Positions 34,913-37,672 of a DNA stretch of 37,672 nucleotides are shown one piece after another; position 1 is the stretch's first letter; each line of letters begins with the position of its first letter. Position numbers and translations under genes: made by a program. Under the pieces are notes generated by a model. That model saw nothing but the letters and a program-made list of their open reading frames with translations, ran no database searches and had not been told where the DNA came from. The stretch comes from Candidatus Staskawiczbacteria bacterium (GTDB lineage: Bacteria > Patescibacteriota > Minisyncoccia > Minisyncoccales > Staskawiczbacteraceae): positions 1 to 37,672 of the forward strand of contig JAHFKU010000005.1 of NCBI GenBank assembly GCA_023245195.1, read 5' to 3'.

Positions 34913-34976
34913 TACGTGTAACTAGTAACTGGTAACTAAGTAACTGGTAATTACGAGTTACAAGTTACGAGTTACA
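34913..34976. repeat. Palindromic word spacer, GTAACT/AGTTAC family
   Basis: GTAACTAGTAACTGGTAACTAAGTAACTGGTAATT then ACGAGTTACAAGTTACGAGTTAC. Confidence 0.9.
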
Positions 34977-35681
34977 TTACTCTATTATTTTCCATTCAAT
35001 GGTGCTTTCTTTATCCGCAAATTCCAGCCATTCGCCATATTTACTGATGACATACCATTTCTTTTTGGTTGCTGAATAAATCATGGCGTCTCCTTTATAA
35101 AATGGTTTTTTAACGATTTCTTTAGGCTTTAACCGGTCTAATTCCAGCCATTTTTTAAAGACCGTTTCAATGGTGTAGTCTAGTTTTCTGGAATTGGCCC
35201 AGGTAGCAACGGTATCAATCGCCTGTTTTGCAGCCACAATTGAACCGGCTAATTCTAACAATTGCTTGGCGGGCTTGGTATAGCGCGAATAAATTATTTT
35301 TCTCTTTTTAGCATTTTCTTTTAATTCTTGCAAGGAGAGACCCTTGGAGGCGAAAAAATGGGTGATAATTTGGCGCAAAGCCGTTTCTTCTTGTAATTTT
35401 TCAAAATCTTTGATTTTGCCAATGCCGGGCGCAGACTTGTGCCCGGCGCGGCCGGCTGACTTAATATACTCTTCTATCCGTTTGGCGCTACCCTCACCGA
35501 TGCCGGGTATCTCTTTTAATCCTTTAATGCCTTTTTCTTGGTAAATTTGCGAAACATCAATTTGTAGGGAATGTAAAACATTCGCGGCTTTGCGGTAAGC
35601 ATTAATTCTGAAAGCCGAATCTCCCTTTATTTCCAAAAGTCCGGCTGTTTCATTGAAAATGTTGGCAATTTCTTTATTCAT
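34977..35681 (-). CDS. HHH (PolX N-terminal-like) DNA-binding protein without recognisable polymerase domain
   Basis: FRINAYRKAANVLHSL; LKEIPGIGEGSAKRIEEYI; C-terminal half unassigned. Confidence 0.78.
   Translation of the reverse strand: MNKEIANIFNETAGLLEIKGDSAFRINAYRKAANVLHSLQIDVSQIYQEKGIKGLKEIPGIGEGSAKRIEEYIKSAGRAGHKSAPGIGKIKDFEKLQEETALRQIITHFFASKGLSLQELKENAKKRKIIYSRYTKPAKQLLELAGSIVAAKQAIDTVATWANSRKLDYTIETVFKKWLELDRLKPKEIVKKPFYKGDAMIYSATKKKWYVISKYGEWLEFADKESTIEWKIIE
35424..35447. repeat. In-frame palindromic element in HHH gene
   Basis: GCCGGGCGCAGACTTGTGCCCGGC, encoding the AGHKSAPG region. Confidence 0.82.
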
Positions 35682-35704
35682 GCTTCTATCTTAGCATTTT
35701 TTCT

Positions 35705-35738
35705 AAAAAAAGAAGCCCCGTGCGTTGATCGCCGGGGC
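35705..35738 (-). terminator. Rho-independent terminator of minus-strand small gene
   Basis: GCCCCGgcgatcaacgcaCGGGGC followed on minus strand by TTCTTTTTTT. Confidence 0.8.
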
Positions 35739-35747
35739 CTATATTGA

Positions 35748-35888
35748 TCACAGCTCGCGGACGGAGTGGATTCCTTCCACATTTTGCCACCGCAAAACCT
35801 GGGCGCGCGCCTCACCTTCGCCTTGGGCTTCCACTTCAAACCTCCTGATGACGCCTTTGACCCAAGCGAAAACTTCAAAATATCGCAT
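35748..35888 (-). CDS. Putative 46-aa small protein
   Basis: MRYFEVFAWVKGVIRRFEVEAQGEGEARAQVLRWQNVEGIHSVREL*; SD GGAGG 5 nt before ATG; own promoter and terminator; too short for the ORF track. Confidence 0.7.
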   Translation of the reverse strand: MRYFEVFAWVKGVIRRFEVEAQGEGEARAQVLRWQNVEGIHSVREL

Positions 35889-35936
35889 ACGATCCTCCAG
35901 TGGAGCGCATCCTGCACAAGGAAAATCCTTAATACT

Positions 35937-35965
35937 ATATTACTACTATAAAATTTTGTTGTCAA
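35937..35965 (-). promoter_or_regulatory. Sigma70-type promoter of small minus-strand gene
   Basis: Minus strand TTGACA - 17 nt - TAATAT. Confidence 0.85.
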
Positions 35966-36002
35966 TAGTGAAGTGGATCTGAATTTTTGATAAGCTGAAA
36001 TT

Positions 36003-36569
36003 ATGAATAAACGACATCGGACTTTCATAGCCATTAATTTACCAAATGATGTTAAAAAAGTCTTGGCTGGTTACCAGAAAAAATGGGCTGATGTGCCAGC
36101 TCGGTGGACAGCCACGGAAAATTTGCACATTACCCTGCTTTTTTTGGGCGATTTGACCGATCTTGAATTGGGTGGAGTTTGTTTGGCGGTGAAAGGGGTT
36201 TTAGAAAAAAATAACTCTTTTAATATTACGCTAAACAAAGTGGCATACGGACCAGAAGGGAAATTACCTCCACGATACATTTGGGCGGGCGGCCAAGTTA
36301 GCAATGAAGCTTCATTGCTAAAAAAAGATTTAGAAGACGCTTTGCTTGAACTTGTAAAATTTAACGTAGATGCCTATGCTTTTCATCCGCACATCACCTT
36401 GGCTCGGATTAATTCTATGGCTTGGCGTGCTATTGAACCAGAAGAACGGCCGGAAGTTGGAGAACAAATCGAATTAACATTTACCGTAGAATCGATTGAA
36501 GTCATGGAAAGCGAATTAACCCGCCAAGGCCCGCGGTATTCTACTATAGAAAGTCATTCACTTTTATAA
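36003..36569 (+). CDS. thpR: RNA 2',3'-cyclic phosphodiesterase (2H family)
   Basis: RTFIAINLPNDV; ENLHITLLFLGDL; FHPHITLARI. Confidence 0.93.
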   Translation: MNKRHRTFIAINLPNDVKKVLAGYQKKWADVPARWTATENLHITLLFLGDLTDLELGGVCLAVKGVLEKNNSFNITLNKVAYGPEGKLPPRYIWAGGQVSNEASLLKKDLEDALLELVKFNVDAYAFHPHITLARINSMAWRAIEPEERPEVGEQIELTFTVESIEVMESELTRQGPRYSTIESHSLL

Positions 36570-36578
36570 TTATTTAGA

Positions 36579-36610
36579 ATATTATAACATTATATATAAT
36601 GTTATAATAT
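36579..36610. promoter_or_regulatory. 32-bp perfect palindrome overlapping the -10 of the wHTH gene
   Basis: ATATTATAACATTATATATAATGTTATAATAT; 28-bp core shared with 36931-36962. Confidence 0.85.
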
Positions 36611-36672
36611 AAATGTACGGCGTCTTGGTTTGGGTAAATAATAATTCTTTTCCTTATTTTTCTTATGTTTTT

Positions 36673-36939
36673 ATGAAAAATCCAAGAGATTTAGAAAAAT
36701 ATTTCAAGGGAGTAGCCAATCATCGAAGAATTGGTATTCTTAATTTGGTCGATCAAAATCCAAATATTACCGTGGAGGGTATTTCAGAAAAATTGGAATG
36801 TGATTTTCAAGTAGCCGCAGTGCACACTCAAAAATTATCACGATTTGGCTTGATAAACAAAAAATATATTGGTAGGTCGGTAGGTCATGCTATATCGCCT
36901 TATGGTAAAAAGTTTTTAGCTTTTATTCAATCATTATAA
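36673..36939 (+). CDS. ArsR-like winged-HTH regulator (alternative start 36613)
   Basis: LEKYFKGVANHRRIGILNLVDQNPNITVEGISEKLECDFQVAAVHTQKLSRFGLINKKYIGR. Confidence 0.75.
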   Translation: MKNPRDLEKYFKGVANHRRIGILNLVDQNPNITVEGISEKLECDFQVAAVHTQKLSRFGLINKKYIGRSVGHAISPYGKKFLAFIQSL

Positions 36940-36962
36940 CATTATATATAATGTTATAATGA
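36931..36962. promoter_or_regulatory. Second 32-bp perfect palindrome, upstream of murC
   Basis: TCATTATAACATTATATATAATGTTATAATGA; includes the wHTH stop codon. Confidence 0.85.
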
Positions 36963-36967
36963 TTTTC

Positions 36968-37006
36968 TGGGAAAATTAAATGGGAAAAGTAGATGGGAAA
37001 ATTAAC
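36968..37006. repeat. Three tandem 13-bp repeats in murC leader
   Basis: TGGGAAAATTAAA TGGGAAAAGTAGA TGGGAAAATTAAC. Confidence 0.85.
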
Positions 37007-37014
37007 AGAGATTT

Positions 37015-37672
37015 ATGAAAATTCATTTTATCGGTATTGGGGGAATAGGGGTGTCTTCGTTGGCACAGTACTATTTGCAAAAAGGGTATGAGATTTCAGG
37101 CTCTGATTTAGCATCTTCAGAAATCACTGATTTTTTAAAAAACAAAGGCGTAGAAATTTTTATTGGAAATAATCCTGAAAATATTAAAGAGGGGATTGAC
37201 CTGGTAATTTATAGCCCGGCGGTCAAGGCAGATAATCCGGAACTGCTAAAAGCTAAAAGCTATAAGCTAAAAGCCATTACGTACCCCGAGGCGTTGGGTG
37301 AGCTTACGCGCCAATATACGACGATAGCCGTTTCTGGGAGCCACGGAAAAAGCACTACAACAGCGCTGATAGCCTTGGTTTTGATAAAAGCGGGAATTGA
37401 CCCAACGGTTATTGTGGGTACTAAATTGAAGGAATTTGGGAATAGTAACTTTCGGTTTGGCAAATCAAAATATTTGGTGATTGAAGCCTGTGAATACGAT
37501 GATTCGTTTAATAATTATTTCCCCAAAATTACGGTCGTTACCAATGTTGATAAAGAACATTTAGATTATTTTAAAACCTTTGCCAATGTGGTAAAAACGT
37601 TTAAGGAATTTATTTTTAAGTTGCCGAAAGAAGGGTTTTTGGTGGCTAATAAAGACGATAAAAATTTGGTAA
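37015..37672 (+). CDS. murC: UDP-N-acetylmuramate--L-alanine ligase, truncated by window end
   Basis: MKIHFIGIGGIGVSSLAQYYLQKGYEISGSD; TIAVSGSHGKSTTTAL; EACEYDDSFNNYFP; open to window end. Confidence 0.93.
   Translation, partial: MKIHFIGIGGIGVSSLAQYYLQKGYEISGSDLASSEITDFLKNKGVEIFIGNNPENIKEGIDLVIYSPAVKADNPELLKAKSYKLKAITYPEALGELTRQYTTIAVSGSHGKSTTTALIALVLIKAGIDPTVIVGTKLKEFGNSNFRFGKSKYLVIEACEYDDSFNNYFPKITVVTNVDKEHLDYFKTFANVVKTFKEFIFKLPKEGFLVANKDDKNLV

Noticed and set aside
35725-36034. ORFs at 35678-36034 (minus) and 35725-35982 (plus)
   Set aside because: Overlap the 46-aa unit in other frames and extend through its promoter; low-complexity translations without homology cues.
36613-36672. Start of the wHTH gene at 36613
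   Set aside because: N-terminal MYGVLVWVNNNSFPYFSYVF precedes the expected wHTH fold; ATG 36673 preferred, though a near-leaderless start at 36613 is not excluded.
37245-37277. AAAAGCTAAAAGCTATAAGCTAAAAGC array in murC as an in-frame insertion
   Set aside because: The encoded KAKSYKLKAIT occupies about the same length as the usual MurC segment, so an insertion is not supported; could be coincidence or word conversion.

Overview
This 37.7 kb window is a gene-dense, mostly plus-strand bacterial segment using the standard code (TGA is a stop). Gene content and repeat style suggest a Candidate Phyla Radiation / Patescibacteria genome; that assignment is inference. Recognisable genes: type IV prepilin-like protein, sensor histidine kinase plus three stand-alone receivers, fatty-acid desaturase, tRNA-Trp, mltG, rplJ-rplL behind an L10-leader-like region, a membrane-anchored Clp/Hsp100-like ATPase in a membrane-protein cluster, mraZ-rsmH-ftsL-like-ftsI, amino-acid permease, CaCA-like exchanger, P-type ATPase, purC, M50 protease, rmuC, rplU, pyrB, prmC, a TraG/HerA-like ATPase, efp, thpR, an ArsR-like wHTH gene and the 5' part of murC. 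The most interesting layer is repeat architecture: (i) many stop-to-start intergenic gaps are filled by imperfect palindromes built from short reiterated 'words', often including the upstream stop codon and ending next to the downstream ATG; (ii) a ~170-230 bp TIR-bearing palindromic element occurs three times, with its terminal repeat supplying the upstream stop codon in two copies; (iii) short palindromic elements lie in-frame inside at least five protein genes (prmC, rplU, P-type ATPase, TraG-like ATPase, HHH protein). Other leads are a Clp-like ATPase with degenerate D1 motifs and no recognisable aromatic pore loops, two unannotated small-protein transcription units with textbook promoters and terminators, a wHTH gene flanked by twin 32-bp palindromes, and several predicted leaderless mRNAs. 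No database search or folding was run; all homology calls come from motif recognition.
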